Below, one piece after another: positions 9,906 to 21,116 of a stretch of DNA of 64,000 bases (the stretch's first letter is position 1; each line of letters begins with the position of its first letter). Under the pieces are notes generated by a model. That model saw nothing but the letters and a program-made list of their open reading frames with translations, ran no database searches and had not been told where the DNA came from. This stretch comes from Mesostigma viride (taxonomy: Eukaryota; Streptophyta; Mesostigmatophyceae; Mesostigmatales; Mesostigmataceae), in the NCBI GenBank assembly GCA_009746045.1, contig RPFO01000080.1:4464481-4528480 (forward strand), given 5' to 3'. A program made the translations under genes and the position numbers.

Positions 9906-10608
9906 GAGCAGTAAAGCGTGCACGTGCTCGGCGCATGACGTGATGATCCACGACAATAATGAACAGGTATGGGGACAGGACACAACCTTGCCACACCCCG
10001 TGGTGAAGGGGGAATGGTGGGGTGGTGCCTTCCGCAGTCCGCACTACTGCCTGTGAGCCCTCATACAGTCGATGAATGGCAGCAATAAACGCAGGTGGCA
10101 CGCGATCCAGAGCTAGGATGGCCCAAAGAGCCTCCCAGAGGACCGTGTCAAAGGCCTTGATATAGTCAACAAAAATGAAGACCAGCGGCAAACTGTCAGG
10201 GGGAAGGCGACGCACCTCCTCCATCAACCGGCGCGTGGCAAACACAGCCATGACAGTATTACGACCACGACGGAAACCCATCTGAGACTCACCCAGGTGG
10301 GGGTCCAGCGCGGCGCGGAGCCTGTGCAGCATCATGCGCATGAAGACCTTCAGCGCGGCGCTCTGGAGGCAGACACCCCGGTAGTTACCGGGGTCAGCAG
10401 CAGAGCCCTTCTTGTACAGCATGACGCGGATGGCCGTCTGCCACTCAGCAGGCGGAGGCTCGTCAGAGAGCAGGACACGGTTGCAGAACGCCAGCAGAAG
10501 ATCCCTAACCGCCAGATCAGGGGTCTTCAGCAGCTCAGCAGAAAGGTGGTCGGCACCGACCGCCGCATCGTACCGCAGGCGAGCAAGGGCGCCGTCCAAT
10601 TCCTTCAA
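9906..10608 (-). pseudogene. LINE A reverse transcriptase, N-terminal and motifs A-B
   Basis: A long open frame contains the RT core. In order it has an N-terminal helix (KELDGALARLRYDAAVGADH), IRVMLYKKGSAADPGNYRGV, MGFRRGRNT, motif A FVDYIKAFDTV with its aspartate, and motif B GVWQGCVLSPYLF. It is cut at RARARFTAL by the piggyBac-like insertion, and motif C follows beyond it at 8110. This is the best preserved RT segment in the window. Confidence 0.88.
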
Positions 10609-10810
10609 AGTGAAGGGGGGACGACGTCGTCAGTGGCAAGGCAGCCCTCCTGCAAGGCGGGGACTTCGGGTAGTCCGCGGCCGAGGAGGGGGGCGCTGGC
10701 GGCGGTGGGGGTCCGGCAACCCCGAGGCGGGCGGCCGTCTCGGGGTGAAGCGGCGGAGGGGGGGTGCGAGCCCCACCGGTCAAGGAAACCGATTGTGGGC
10801 CAACCAGCGG

Positions 10811-12353
10811 TCAAGGCTGACCGGCGCCGTGCCGTCCCCCGTGTGCTCCACCGGGGTGCGCTGCCGCTGGCCGCCGAGCCGGTCGAGGTGGTACCACATG
10901 TCCTTGCCCTGGTTGCGAGCCTGGCAGGCCTTGGCATCCGCGGTGCACTGGGCCGCCTCCGGCCGCGTCTTGAGCGTGCTCGTAGGCCTCCACGAGGGCG
11001 GCCTTGAGCACTGGTTTCTGCATGCAGCGGGTCCCGGTTACGCTTGAGGCGGTGCCGGGCGGCCAAGACCTTGAGGTCCTGGCGGTAGAGCGGGCCGGGG
11101 CGAAGGCGGGGCATGGCCGGCAGGTGCCGGGCCGCCAGCAACAGGGCACGGGCCGCAAAGCCCGCAAAAATGGCGGCGTTGGGGGCACCCTTGTCCAGCT
11201 TGTCGACGTCCGCCCGGGCGTCCAGGGCCGACAGGTACTCCGTCGGCACCGGTTCCGCTCGTGCTCGGCGTCCGTCCAGTCCTCAGGATCTCCCTTGACC
11301 GGACGTAGAGCAGACCAGTCAGGGCGGACCACTGGGGCGCGGCGCGCGGGGACGTGGAACCGGAGCCGAAGGGTCGCGCGCACCAACCGGTGGTCAGAGC
11401 ACACCGTGGCGTGTCAAACACTCGGGTGTCCAGACCGAGGTGCACCTGGGCTGCCGTACCACCACGTAGTCCAACAGGCCTGACGGCCGTTAGGGCCACG
11501 AAAAGTGACCAAGTCCTGTGAGGGACGTTGGAAGTGGCAGTTGACAGCAACCATCCCGCTATCCCGCAAAAAGGCAGAAAACAGGGGAGTGTTGTCGTTA
11601 GCAGTAGTGTCAGCAGGCGCAAAGCGACTGCCAGCAGTGCCCACGGGGAGCGTGGCATTGGCGTCGAGCAGCATAACCAAAAAGTGGCGGGCCGAGTGAC
11701 CCCCTCAAGGTTATGCAAGGATTCGAAGAACTCCTCACGGGCCGACTCAGGTAGACCACTATGGGGTGCGTAGCCCACCCCCACCGTGATCGAGGTGGTG
11801 TTTAGACCGCCCCTCGACGGAGGTGAAATGTGCTACCATAAGGCGTGGGGTTAGAAACTTAAGCGTGCTGAGGCTAGCAACTGCCCGCGGCGAACACAAA
11901 AGACCAACACCACCTTGGCCAGGCGTACCGCTGCCAGCGAAGTAAAACCGCCAGCCACCCGCCAAGCGATCAGTGCTCACCATGCATGCCAAGTGGCACC
12001 GTGCGGCGGTGTTCCTGGACGCCTAATATAGATACACGATGCTCAATGCAAAATGCGACTAGCTCCTCTACCCGGCAGCTATGGTCGTCATCTAGCAATG
12101 TGCGGGTGTTAAAAGTGGCAAGGGCCAAGGATGCCTGCTGGCCCACCAGGGGAGGACGACGATGGATGATGGGGGTGGATGCGGCGGGGGGTGGAGGTGG
12201 GGGTGAAACGGAGGGGGGAAGGGAAGCGGTAGAAATAGTGCTTTTCATCGCATTTATTTTGTCCTGCAAGCGTAGGATGCGAGCCTGCCGCTTGCTCGGG
12301 GTATTCGGGGTTGGGGCTGATTGCACAACGCCGAGGCGTAGGTAATCTAGCAA
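10811..12353 (-). pseudogene. LINE A endonuclease region (ORF2 N-terminus)
   Basis: The segment from 12353 carries a proline-rich leader and then LALATFNTRTLLDDDHSCRV and SILGVQEHR, the start of an APE-type endonuclease with its catalytic glutamate in QEHR. Further on are VGYAPHSGLPESAREEFFESL (about 11780), LLDANATLPVGTAGSR (about 11670) and SDHRLVRA (about 11400), the conserved SDH motif. The pieces lie in different frames, so several indels inactivate the protein. Confidence 0.82.
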
Positions 12354-12598
12354 ACGTTGGGTTTTACGGATCTGACATTTGACAGATGAGGTTGTGGCCC
12401 GAAATTATTACCAGCACCACGGTCCATGGCTTTCACCCGACGGTTAGGTCGAGGCATGGTAGTGGAACGGGACTGTTTAGAGGCTGTCCCCGAAGCCTGT
12501 TAGCCGCGAGCCGACGAGGAAGGTTGTCTACCTACTGTCTACCAACAGAGGCAGCACCCTTCTGGCTAGACACCTGACGAGACTCCGCTCCGGGGGTG

Positions 12599-13552
12599 TT
12601 AATCGGAACACCTGTAATCCTCTTCCCACCAAAGAATGCTGCGAACTGGAGCCATCCTGAAGCAGACGCAGCTTATAATACGCTTACCCGGGGTCTCGAG
12701 CTCCTTGGTTTCCTTGACGATGGTGCTGTTCCACACCGCGCTCCTCGCCTTCAGTTGAGCCGGTGTGTAGTCCTCGTCGAGGCTGAAGTCACCGCGCTGG
12801 AGCAGACGACGTGCTCCCAGCACGAGGCGTTTGTCATGCATGGAGGCCATGGTGACGACGACCAGGCCCAGAGGGCCTGGCAGCCGAATGGCACGTTCAA
12901 TGGCAACACGGTTCTGGAGCTGCAGCTTCCCCAGAAACGCTGCATGGGCCGCGCAGCTCCTCGGTAAGCGAGTGACAGTGCTGTCTCATGTGCCTCGCCT
13001 TTCTGGAAGTTCTTGATTACCATATTGCGTTGGCATTGCTGCACTGCATTCTGGGTGACCGCAGCGGTAGCGGCAGACTTGGCCGCCTGTTGAACAATGG
13101 TGGTCAATTGCTTGCCGGTGACATCGGCAAACGTGGTAGTTTTGGCAGGGGCTGCCATGGCTTTCTTCAGCTCCAGCATCGTCTCCTTCAGGACCTTAAT
13201 GTCGCCCTGCACGGTCGTAAAAGACTGTGTGAGGTCCTGCAGCGGCACTCAGTGTAATATCGGCCGCGGGGGCTGGCCTGGCGATGGGCGTCGCCGGCAG
13301 CTCGACAAGTTCAGGGCAGCACGAAATAAGACAGGCAAGACGGCAATCTTTGGGCTCCCACTGAGGCCACGCATCCGAAGCAGCCTCCATAACCTGGCCG
13401 GTGCGAGGGTGGCGAATCTTGGCGTCGTGTTCGTTGCGGAGCTTCAGCACGTTGAGCACTTCGGCGTCGCTGAAGCCGAGGAAGGCAGCGATGTCGTCCA
13501 GGCTCAAACGTTGGTCTGGCAGGTAGAATGAGGAAGAAATGGAGTCCGGCAA
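12599..13552 (-). pseudogene. LINE A ORF1-like protein
   Basis: An N-terminal part (13552-13196; LSLDDIAAFLGFSDAEVLNV) is followed by a coiled-coil-like helix (about 13248-13130) and an RRM-like start, RNMVIKNFQKGEAHETA (about 13020). The C-terminal part is VLGARRLLQRGDFSLDEDYTPAQLKAR (12820-12740). The order coiled coil, RRM, C-terminal domain is that of L1-type ORF1 RNA-binding proteins. At least two frameshifts are present. Confidence 0.7.
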
Positions 13553-13796
13553 GGAGGTTTCATCCGCTATCGGAGTTGCTTCCGAAGTCGCTGCCGAAGT
13601 CTTGGTGCGCTTGTTAGCGGCTTTCTTCGGGCGACGGCAATGTCGTTGGCGATTTTGTTTGCAGCAATCTGGTCATCGATAGATTCGGCAGGAAGAGCTG
13701 AAGATGATGCGGGGACCTCCATGGCTACGTTTGAGAGCACCGAGACGATGGCAGGGGGCGCAGGCGATGGAATGGATGGTGTAAGCTATCAGTATA

Positions 13797-13925
13797 GTTC
13801 CTAGTTACAGGGTTAAGTGGCCGGGCACCACGGCCCGAATCGCTACGAATGGGCCATACGCGGTAACACGCGGAGCCCCCACAGACTTGTGGGTGGGTCT
13901 CCTTCATCACCACTTGCCATGCATC
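13797..13925 (-). repeat. Dispersed repeat R2, copy 2
   Basis: Inverted relative to 6140-6252, sharing GGCACCACGGCCCGAATCGC and the CTCCTTCAT end. It lies between the 5' side of LINE A and the disrupted 3' side of LINE B. Confidence 0.7.
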
Positions 13926-14124
13926 TGTCCTTGGGTACCATCTGCCTCCAGATTACAGACAAACCAGGAGGCTGCCCGGGTGTGAGCCCGTCATGCACGT
14001 CTAGTGTAGCACATGTCCATGCCGAGTCTATCACGAAAAGTCCACGGGTGGCAGCCCTGCCGCGCGCGGCCTGGGGCACGCCAGGTGAGGACATATCGCC
14101 CAGGCTGGGCGGGCTTGGTGCCAG

Positions 14125-15350
14125 CTAGTCTATCTGCATGATGTGACTACCTGATCTGTGCGAGCCAGGTGCCCGGCTAGGCCCAGGCGCGTGACAGTGC
14201 CTAAGAATGTGGGAAACATAGGGCAAATCAGCGTACAAATCCTCATTACTAATGTGCAAACCAAAGGGGATGTTAAGGGCCTTGGGCAGGCTGCATCTTG
14301 GCCGGTGACATTGCCGTCGAGTCGTTGCTCCAGCTCCTGCGTCAGTGTCCAGGTCAGACTCGGCGCCGTAGGTCAGCAGGGGGATCGTCAGAATGACAAC
14401 CGTGAAGAGGTCAGGCGCTTGACGAGCCAGGGTAGGGCGGGTTTGCTCCACCAGCGGCGGTGGTCATGGAGTTGCGCCCACGCCATGCCCAGCCGTGTCG
14501 TCAGGCCGTCCTCGCAGTCGGGAACTGGGAAGCCAACTGCCGAGCAGCTTGAAGCGGCCTGAAGTAGGGTAGTTGACCTTGGTGTCGTCTGAGACGCGAA
14601 GCGGGGGCCGGGGCCCGGCCAGGTCGAGGGCCAGGGCCTCCGTGTTGGGGCTGATTTCTAGACCAACAGCCCGAGCCTCGAGCGCCAGGCAGTCCAGCCA
14701 ACGTTGGGCAGACTCTGGCTTCTCGATGAGCGTACATAAATTAGGTCAGCGAGTAAATTCTGCTTGTTAGTCGGCCCGCCCCTTCCCCAAGCTCGTTCGT
14801 GATCGCTAGGCCAGGGGCACGGCCTGCGATGCTAGCAAAGCGGGCACGTGCCTGGCGCATAACATAATCCACTACAATGATACTGAACAGGTACGGCGAC
14901 AGGACGCAACCCTGCCAGACGCCGGTCTGCTGCAGTGGACATGGAGGGGTAAAGCTGTGCTGAGTACGCACCGAAGTGGTCGACCCCTCATACAGCGTGC
15001 GGTAATCAGGGGAGTGGGGACGCGACGGCGAGCAAGGACAGCCCATAGAGGGGCCCAGAGGACAGAATCAAAAGCCTTGATGAAGTCGATGAAGATGATC
15101 AGGATGGCGGGAAACTCACCAGGTTGCAAGAGAGCGATTTCCTCAAAGAGCTAGGCGGCGCGCGCGACGAAGATGGCCATGATGACGGTGTTGCGCCCAG
15201 GACGAAAGCCCATTTGGCTTTCCCCTAGGTGACGGTCGAGAGCAGAATGAAGGCGGCTGAGGATCATGCGCATGAACAACTTGAGTGCGGCGCTCTGGAT
15301 GCAGACTCCTCGAGGTAGTTGGCGGGGTCGTCAGGGGAATCTTTCATTTT
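14125..15350 (-). pseudogene. LINE B reverse transcriptase region
   Basis: Motif A is FIDFIKAFDSVLWAPLWAVL (about 15100), and motif B lies in GVWQGCVLSPYLF (about 14920). Motif C has been lost: LADLIY is followed by VRSS instead of ADD at about 14740. The C-terminal part retains LFTVVILTIPLLTYGAES. Frameshifts separate the blocks. It is an inactive copy. Confidence 0.8.
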
Positions 15351-16289
15351 TGTACAGCATAATACGGTAGCTGTGCTGCCCGACGGCGGGAATCGGCGGC
15401 GCGCGTCAGCAAGCAGGATCCGGTTGCAGACGTCAAGCAGGAACCCCGTGAGCCGGCCGTCAGTTTAATCTCCGGGCCGCGGGGAGCTGGTCAGGTCCAA
15501 CAGCGGCGTAGATTCAAGCGGAGTTGCTTGGCGGCGGTGCTAAGCTCGAGCTCGGTGAACGGCGGTAGCTCGTTGGGGTCGGCCATGCAGGGGTTACGTC
15601 AGGGCCGGGTACGTGTAGTCCGGCTGCTCAGCGGCGGGCGACGTGGGCGGCGCAGGGACGCCCGCAGGCGCCAGGCGCGCGGCCGCCAGAGGGCCAAGCG
15701 GAGGAGGCGGCGGCCGGGGGGGCGCTGAGCAGCCGGGACTGGGAGTCCTGAATACCATGCACTGCGCGTCAAGCTGCTGCTGCGGGGAGCCAGAGAGCGT
15801 CCGCGGCGCCGGCTGCGCTCCGCAGGCTGGCCGTTGGGCGTGAGGCAGGCGGGTCCAGGCGTACTTGCCGTGCTGGTCCTTGACTGAGGTGGGCAAAGTA
15901 CTCGCGGACACGGAGGTCCTCCTGAGCTCCTTGGTCGGCTTTGCCGAGGCGGGGGTAGCGGGCGGGGTCGCGGTCGTCGCGCAGGGCTTGCTGGGCCTGG
16001 ATGACGGCAGGGAGCTAGCCGGTGCAGGCTGGTGAAGCCGGGGCGGGCGGCGGGGGGGAAGCAGGGCCCCCGCCGCGGGCAGCTTGCCAGCGAGGTGCCG
16101 AAGGGCCCGGGTGCCGGGCCGGCAGCGGGCAGCTGGGCGTGGCTGGCTGGGATGTCCAGCGCTTCAATCGACGAACTCCTCTGCCGCGCGCTTGTTGGCG
16201 CGTTTTTCAGGGAAGTCCTCCAGAGCGGCGTCAGATTTCTCAAGCAGCTGCAGTGTACGTACTCAAATCAGGTGCATGGTGGCACATGC

Positions 16290-17250
16290 TTACGGAAGTG
16301 CGAGGGGAATCGCAGGCGGATGCGGGCGGTGACGATGCGATGATCGGAGCGCACCGCCTGGGGGGATCACATGCGAGCGAGCAGCTAGTACAGATCCTTG
16401 ATTACGCTTGCGCATTACAACATAGTCGAGGCAGCGTTCAGTGCCACTGAGTTGGCGAGGTGTGTGTGACCAGAGCATCTGGACTACTGATGTGGAAAGC
16501 TGGTGTTGGCGGGTACCAAATGTCCAAATCGCATATGTATGTCGTAAGCAAATCAGCAAAAAGTTGAGTGTTGGCATTGGAGACCGTACCGTTGGGGCCG
16601 GCGTGCTGACATCTGCCAGTACCCGGTGGTAGCGTAGCGTTGGCGTCCAGTAGCAGAGTGAGGTACTGAGTTGCGACCAGTGGTACCGGTGCCTTTCGCC
16701 AGGTTCTCCAGCTCAGCAAAGAAGGCCTTGCGGTCTTGTTCTGGGTGGCCGGAGTGTGGTGAGTAACCGACGCCCACCGTCAGGGCATAGGTCGAATGGC
16801 GCTCCACCGAATATGGAAGGTGGCCACGAGGAGGCGAGCCGGTTGACCAGCTGGGGTTCACCCATGGATGTGGCGTAGTACGACGAGCTGGGAGCTAGCA
16901 GAGGAGACCGACGCCCCCGATCCCGGTGCCATCACCGCCCGTCCGTAACTAAAACCGCCAGCCGTCGATGTCGTCAGCAGCAAGGGCGGTCGGTCCGCGG
17001 GCCGATGTTGTGCGCCGGTGTTCTTGGATTCGACCCAGGATGGCGATGTCATTGTCGATGCAGAAACCAATCAGAAGTGGAGACTCGATGGCACTCACAG
17101 TCGTCGCTGCGCAGGCAGTGACATGCAGCGTCGGGCTGGAGCGCGCAGGCGTTGAAGGTGGCGATGACCAATGGCGCGCGTTGACCGAAAAGCGGGGTGC
17201 AGGCGGGGGGCCGGGGGGGCGGAGGTGGACGGCAGGGTGGTGATGGGGGT
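16290..17250 (-). pseudogene. LINE B endonuclease region
   Basis: The segments GVGYSPHSGHPEQDRKAFF (about 16770), TLLLDANATLPPGTGRCQHA (about 16650) and a following HSTSPDALVTH-like stretch match the endonuclease of LINE C and, more distantly, LINE A. A leader reading IQEHR is visible in another frame near 17020. It is broken by frameshifts. Confidence 0.75.
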
Positions 17251-17889
17251 GGGGGTGGAGGTGAGGGGGTTAAGGGGGGGCGGGTTGAGGACTTATGCTT
17301 TCAATCACCGTTTTGATTCTTCCTGCCAACACGTCGAGGCCGGACGCCGATGTTTGGCTCGGGTGGCCAGAGTGAGAACTAATGAATCTAGCTGCGTCTG
17401 CACGGCATAAGAAATGCGTGCAGCCCGCCGAACGTCTGAGGAGGTTTCGGAGGCGGCCGCGCGAGGCGGGGCGAACCTGGCTCACTGCCGACCCGTTGCT
17501 CTCTCTCCGACAGCCCAAGGGCTGCGAAGGCAAAGGGGCGGGAAGGGGAGTTAGGCAGATCCCACTGCTAGAGCCGCGAAGCCGCGGGGCCGCGCGAGCG
17601 TCGACATTAATGGTTGAGGAGGGTTCGCAGCGCGGGCTCCGGCTCGGGTGCAAAGCGAACGAATTTATTAGGGCCGGACGGCCACTAGCCTGGCAGCTGG
17701 ATACCTGAGCTGAAGTTGCCTCGGCGGATCCCCACACGTAGTCGGTAGCAGGTGACCGTCGATGCCGGTGCCGGGCGATGGCGGTGACGGCGGGGGCCGG
17801 CCGATCGAGCAGGGGGCTCATGGGGCGCTGGAACGGCGGTATCCATGGGGGTCGCCGTCATTGCATGGAGGAGGGCCCTTGCCATTAAT

Positions 17890-18240
17890 GCGGGCGATGA
17901 AGACGCCATCTGAAGTCACCAACTACGTTCAGATGCTGCTGGACGACCTCGTGGTCCCAGCCCAGTTTGAGCACCGCATCCACTCTCTCTCCCGTCTTTG
18001 GACTGCCATGCAGGACAAGACGCGGTGGAAGAAGATTGTCAAGGCGCACACGCCCGACCCTGTGGGCAAGCCACCTCCCCCCAAGCGGAGGAGGCGTTTT
18101 GATGAGTAGTGCAGTTAGGATTTTCTAGATAGAGTTAGGATAGTTCGATCACGCGGCTTCCTCCACCCCATCCATCATGAAATATGTGCTACGTGACCTC
18201 CCCACGGAGGCATGTTATAATTTAATTTAATTTAATTTTT
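17890..18240 (+). mobile_element. LINE A-family 3' end fragment, + strand
   Basis: The frame from about 17915 reads YVQMLLDDLVVPAQFEHRIH and ends KPPPPKRRRRFDE with TAG at 18107-18109, nearly identical to the LINE A terminus at 7242-7430. The 3' UTR holds the family stem-loop (CTCCCCACGGAG) and ATGTTATAATTTAATTTAA. It is a 5'-truncated insertion, opposite in orientation to LINE A and B. Confidence 0.85.
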
Positions 18241-19373
18241 TTAAGACGCCATAGTCCGTAAACTGGGTGCTACAGCACCCAGTTTTGGTACCCGTCACAT
18301 TTCGCGAATTTCCGGGAGCGCCGCGCCAGATGTGACAGTGGCATGTGGTCCAACGTGTCCAGGAACTTGTGAGCATTCAGAAAAAGTATAGGCCGGGTTG
18401 GGGGGGTAATTCGCCATAGCCCAGGAAAGGAAATTATCACGTGACTTTGGCGGGAAATTTTCACTCGCGCGCGCGCATAAAGAGATATGGCTGCCAACGT
18501 GCCGTTAGCAAGGAAATTTTGCGTCTCGCGGCTAGAAACGGTTCAGAATGTTGCTCAGATTGGTGATGCGTGATTTTCGGAAGTCAGGCATGGCCAGATT
18601 TTCAGGATTGGGAAAATCACAGGTGGGAAAATACTGCCTTCTTGGTCGTCAGTGCCAGATGGGCCATAGCGTATCGTCTTTCGATTTTCTCCTGATGGCC
18701 GGGCAGTCTGCGCCAGCCCGAGCATCCAGTTTATTATACGGGACATCCGCTGCACCATTTCCTGGGCTTGCGGATGCGTTTATATGCCATCTATTCACGG
18801 AACATCAACCTGGTAATCATGGCAGATGCATGCATGATGCGGATATGGCGGCCTATGCCTGTCTGTACTAGCTATACATACATATGCTAGTAGCATTAGT
18901 ATGTGAGATATGAGGGTCCCGGCCAGCAGAATCCGGAAAGGTCGTGATCGAGCCAGTTACGGCCACTTTTTTTCGTGCTGTTTGCAGCGGAATACGTCTT
19001 CCATCCATTACATTTCACGAGTTTACTAGTGCACCGTTCAGCAAGGTTCCATATCTGCTGTAGAAGGTGGTATTAGCCCTGAAAGTGCCCAGTTTGTGGC
19101 ATGTCTTTGGAGGATATCACTCCGTCAGTGCAGGTATAGGCAACGTGTTTGTATTCCAGCACTTTTGGCTGTCTTTTGTTGCTTGTTATACTGCATATTT
19201 GTGTTGCATGCCATAAAGACCTGTTTACAAGCGCGTATTGACGCATACCCATGTGTCAATATGAGCGTGGTGCCATGGTCAGAATGCATTTCTGAGTGCA
19301 CCCCCCTTGGTTGGGGACCCCTGGACTATCAATTGAAATTATCCAATCATTAAAATGATGTTTAAAACCCTGC
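18241..19373. other. Intergenic sequence with a strong hairpin
   Basis: No convincing gene. At 18261-18284 a perfect 11-bp inverted repeat (AACTGGGTGCT / AGCACCCAGTT, 2-nt loop) follows directly on the LINE tail. The rest is unique AT/GC-mixed sequence with short frames only. Confidence 0.5.
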
Positions 19374-19390
19374 CCTGGATTATAGGGCCC
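19374..19390. repeat. Left half of a split palindrome and left TSD
   Basis: CCTGGATTATAGGGCCC here is mirrored by GGGCCCCTATAATCCAGG at 26499-26516. The 9-mer ATAGGGCCC (19382-19390) recurs directly at 26496-26504 and is the target-site duplication of the LINE between them. Joined, the empty site would be a 29-bp palindrome with 14-bp arms. Confidence 0.75.
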
Positions 19391-19561
19391 ACGCAAAATG
19401 ACGAATTTCGCAAAATGACGAATTCCGGCCACGAGGTAGCCATGGCTGTCGGAGCTCATAACTTTCACGTTTGAGCACCGAATTTAGCCGTGAATATCAC
19501 AATCGCTTCGTCTTTCTAAGACGCACATGCTGATATAACTTTCCGACGCTATTACGCAATA

Positions 19562-20536
19562 TATGGCGAATAAACGCGCCTCGACGCAACGCAGCCTCAG
19601 TGGCGGCTGCGCTCGGCAATGAAAATACGTCTGCAGCTCAGGCTGCAGCTCCGCCATCAGGTCCGGCAGGCAGCGGTGACACTAGTCGTGCACTGGTGGT
19701 CGTCCAGCAACCTCCCGGGCTTAACGCCTCGCCATCTGCATCGCCTGACCCCAAGCGCACCCGCTCAGCCGACAAAACAGGAGGGTCCTCCCGCCCCTCA
19801 GAACCGAGCTTTCGGCCCCGGCCTTTCAAGGTCGAAGATTACGACTGGGCCAACCCGTCTCCGACCGATGCTATGAGATGCATCTTCTTCGGGGACTACG
19901 CTTCGCTTTACGACCTGTGCCTCCATCTCCACGAGAACAATCGCCTCATCCTCCCGGACGGCCGCCTCTGGCGACACCTCACCCTGCTGCATGCCCGGGT
20001 GCAAGCGCCCCGAACTCCAGCACGCCATCCTCAACTCCCTTCTCAAGCGCTCCGACGGCGAGATCTGGGCTCCTTCCATCTCCGCCCCCACACTCCGTTC
20101 CATCCTGACGGAAGCCTTCCAGCAGCACGTGACCCCCCTTGCTGCCGACATTTCAGCAATCGGCGGCACGCTGACTGCTGAACTTCCTCACATTTCCACC
20201 GCCGCCGCCTCCACCTCCACCGCCGTTTCCGCCTTCACTGCCGACATCAAAGCCCAGCTCCTCGACCTCGACCAACGCCTTCAAGCCACCGCCACCGCCC
20301 TTGAGAGCTTGCATGACACCGCCGGCCTCACCGCCCAAGCGGTGCAGGAAATCGCTGCCCAGCCGGCACCTGCTGGCCCGGCCAGTGATGTTCCCTCCAC
20401 CTCAGTGGGCGGACTTGCTTAAGCATCACACCACCTCCACCACCTCCACCATCGCGGCACAACTCAAGCAACAAGCCCTCGACCTTCGCGAGGCGGCCGA
20501 GCTCGACAAGCGCAGCCACAATGTCATCGTCAAGCA
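19562..20536 (+). pseudogene. LINE ORF1-like protein, N-terminal part
   Basis: ATG at 19562 (MANKRASTQR..) loses frame within 15 codons. The next frame (from 19600) gives a low-complexity Ala/Pro/Ser leader and FKVEDYDWANPSPTDAMRCI. After a shift near 20000 come KRPELQHAILNSLLKRSDGE and a long Ala/Thr-rich coiled-coil-like helix. After another shift near 20400 come LREAAELDKRSHNVIVKH, the start of an RRM-like fold. The CACTA element splits the gene right after this point, and the frame continues at 25622. Confidence 0.7.
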
Positions 20537-20538
20537 CT

Positions 20539-20580
20539 CACAACGGTCCGTGCCCCGCCAAAAACGACCATCTTACTCCG
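20539..20580 (+). repeat. CACTA-like element, left terminal inverted repeat
   Basis: Begins CACAACGGTCCG and includes CCATCTTACTCC. It pairs with the right end at 25579-25620 over about 30 of 42 positions, with the outer 10 bp perfect. Confidence 0.88.
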
Positions 20581-21116
20581 TCACCAAATTGGCGCGAGAT
20601 CCCGAAAATCTGGTGGGCGGGAAGGTGACGACGAGGCAAAAAGTCACGCAGCACCCATGGCGGCCGTGAAAATCCTAGCGACCGTCCTGAGAACACATTA
20701 CGGACAGCGAATTCATTTTGAGCCTTCATAACTCATCTACTTCACGTAGATATTTTTTTATCCTAAAGAAATCGGCCCATTTTTTCAGGAAAACAGAAAA
20801 AGGGCGGGCATTTTCGCGAGGTCGGGTCAGGTCCGCTGCATTTTGCAGTGGACCCCCAAAAAGTCACACCGGAAACTTATCGAAAACGGCGACAGTGCAG
20901 TTCGAGGTAAGCCGCTCCCTCGATTCTATGACTAATTCAAAAATTTTTGACCGAAAAACTTTTTGTTAAAACGACTGCCATTGTAAATGCTGCGCTACCG
21001 CAAATTATGTTGTTGCTGGGAGGTGCTTGCGGGAGCGGTAATGGTGCACTAACGTAAAAATATGCCACTGTTTGGTTTCTTCGAATTTGGTCGTTCCACT
21101 TTCTCAGGCCGTTTAA

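Larger units (their letters stand above)
7079..13760 (-). mobile_element. LINE A (degenerate non-LTR retrotransposon) with nested insertion
   Basis: Reading leftward, the element holds an ORF1-type frame (13552-12599), an apurinic-type endonuclease (12353 to about 10811), reverse transcriptase (10608-7994) and a C-terminal tail ending at 7242. It ends in a 3' UTR with a stem-loop (CTCCCAACGGAG on the minus strand) and a (TTTAA)n tail at about 7079-7121. Many frameshifts break the ORFs. The 5' end, near 13760, is estimated. A 1.7-kb piggyBac-like element interrupts the RT. The same 3' end is seen at 18170-18240, 26460-26495 and 29323, so one family seeded several copies here. Confidence 0.85.
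14005..17300 (-). mobile_element. LINE B (degenerate, same family as LINE C)
   Basis: A LINE read leftward: endonuclease at about 17250-16290, linker rich in Ala/Pro at 16243-15594, RT at about 15300-14700, C-terminal region to 14125. It is closely similar along its length to 29410-32243 (LINE C). Its 3' UTR loses similarity to LINE C left of about 14005, so the tail is missing or replaced. The start near 17300 is approximate; a similar proline-rich frame continues to 17821. Confidence 0.8.

Noticed and set aside
10297-11483. Long + strand frames opposite LINE A
   Set aside because: They are antisense shadows of the GC-rich RT and endonuclease regions, without conserved motifs.
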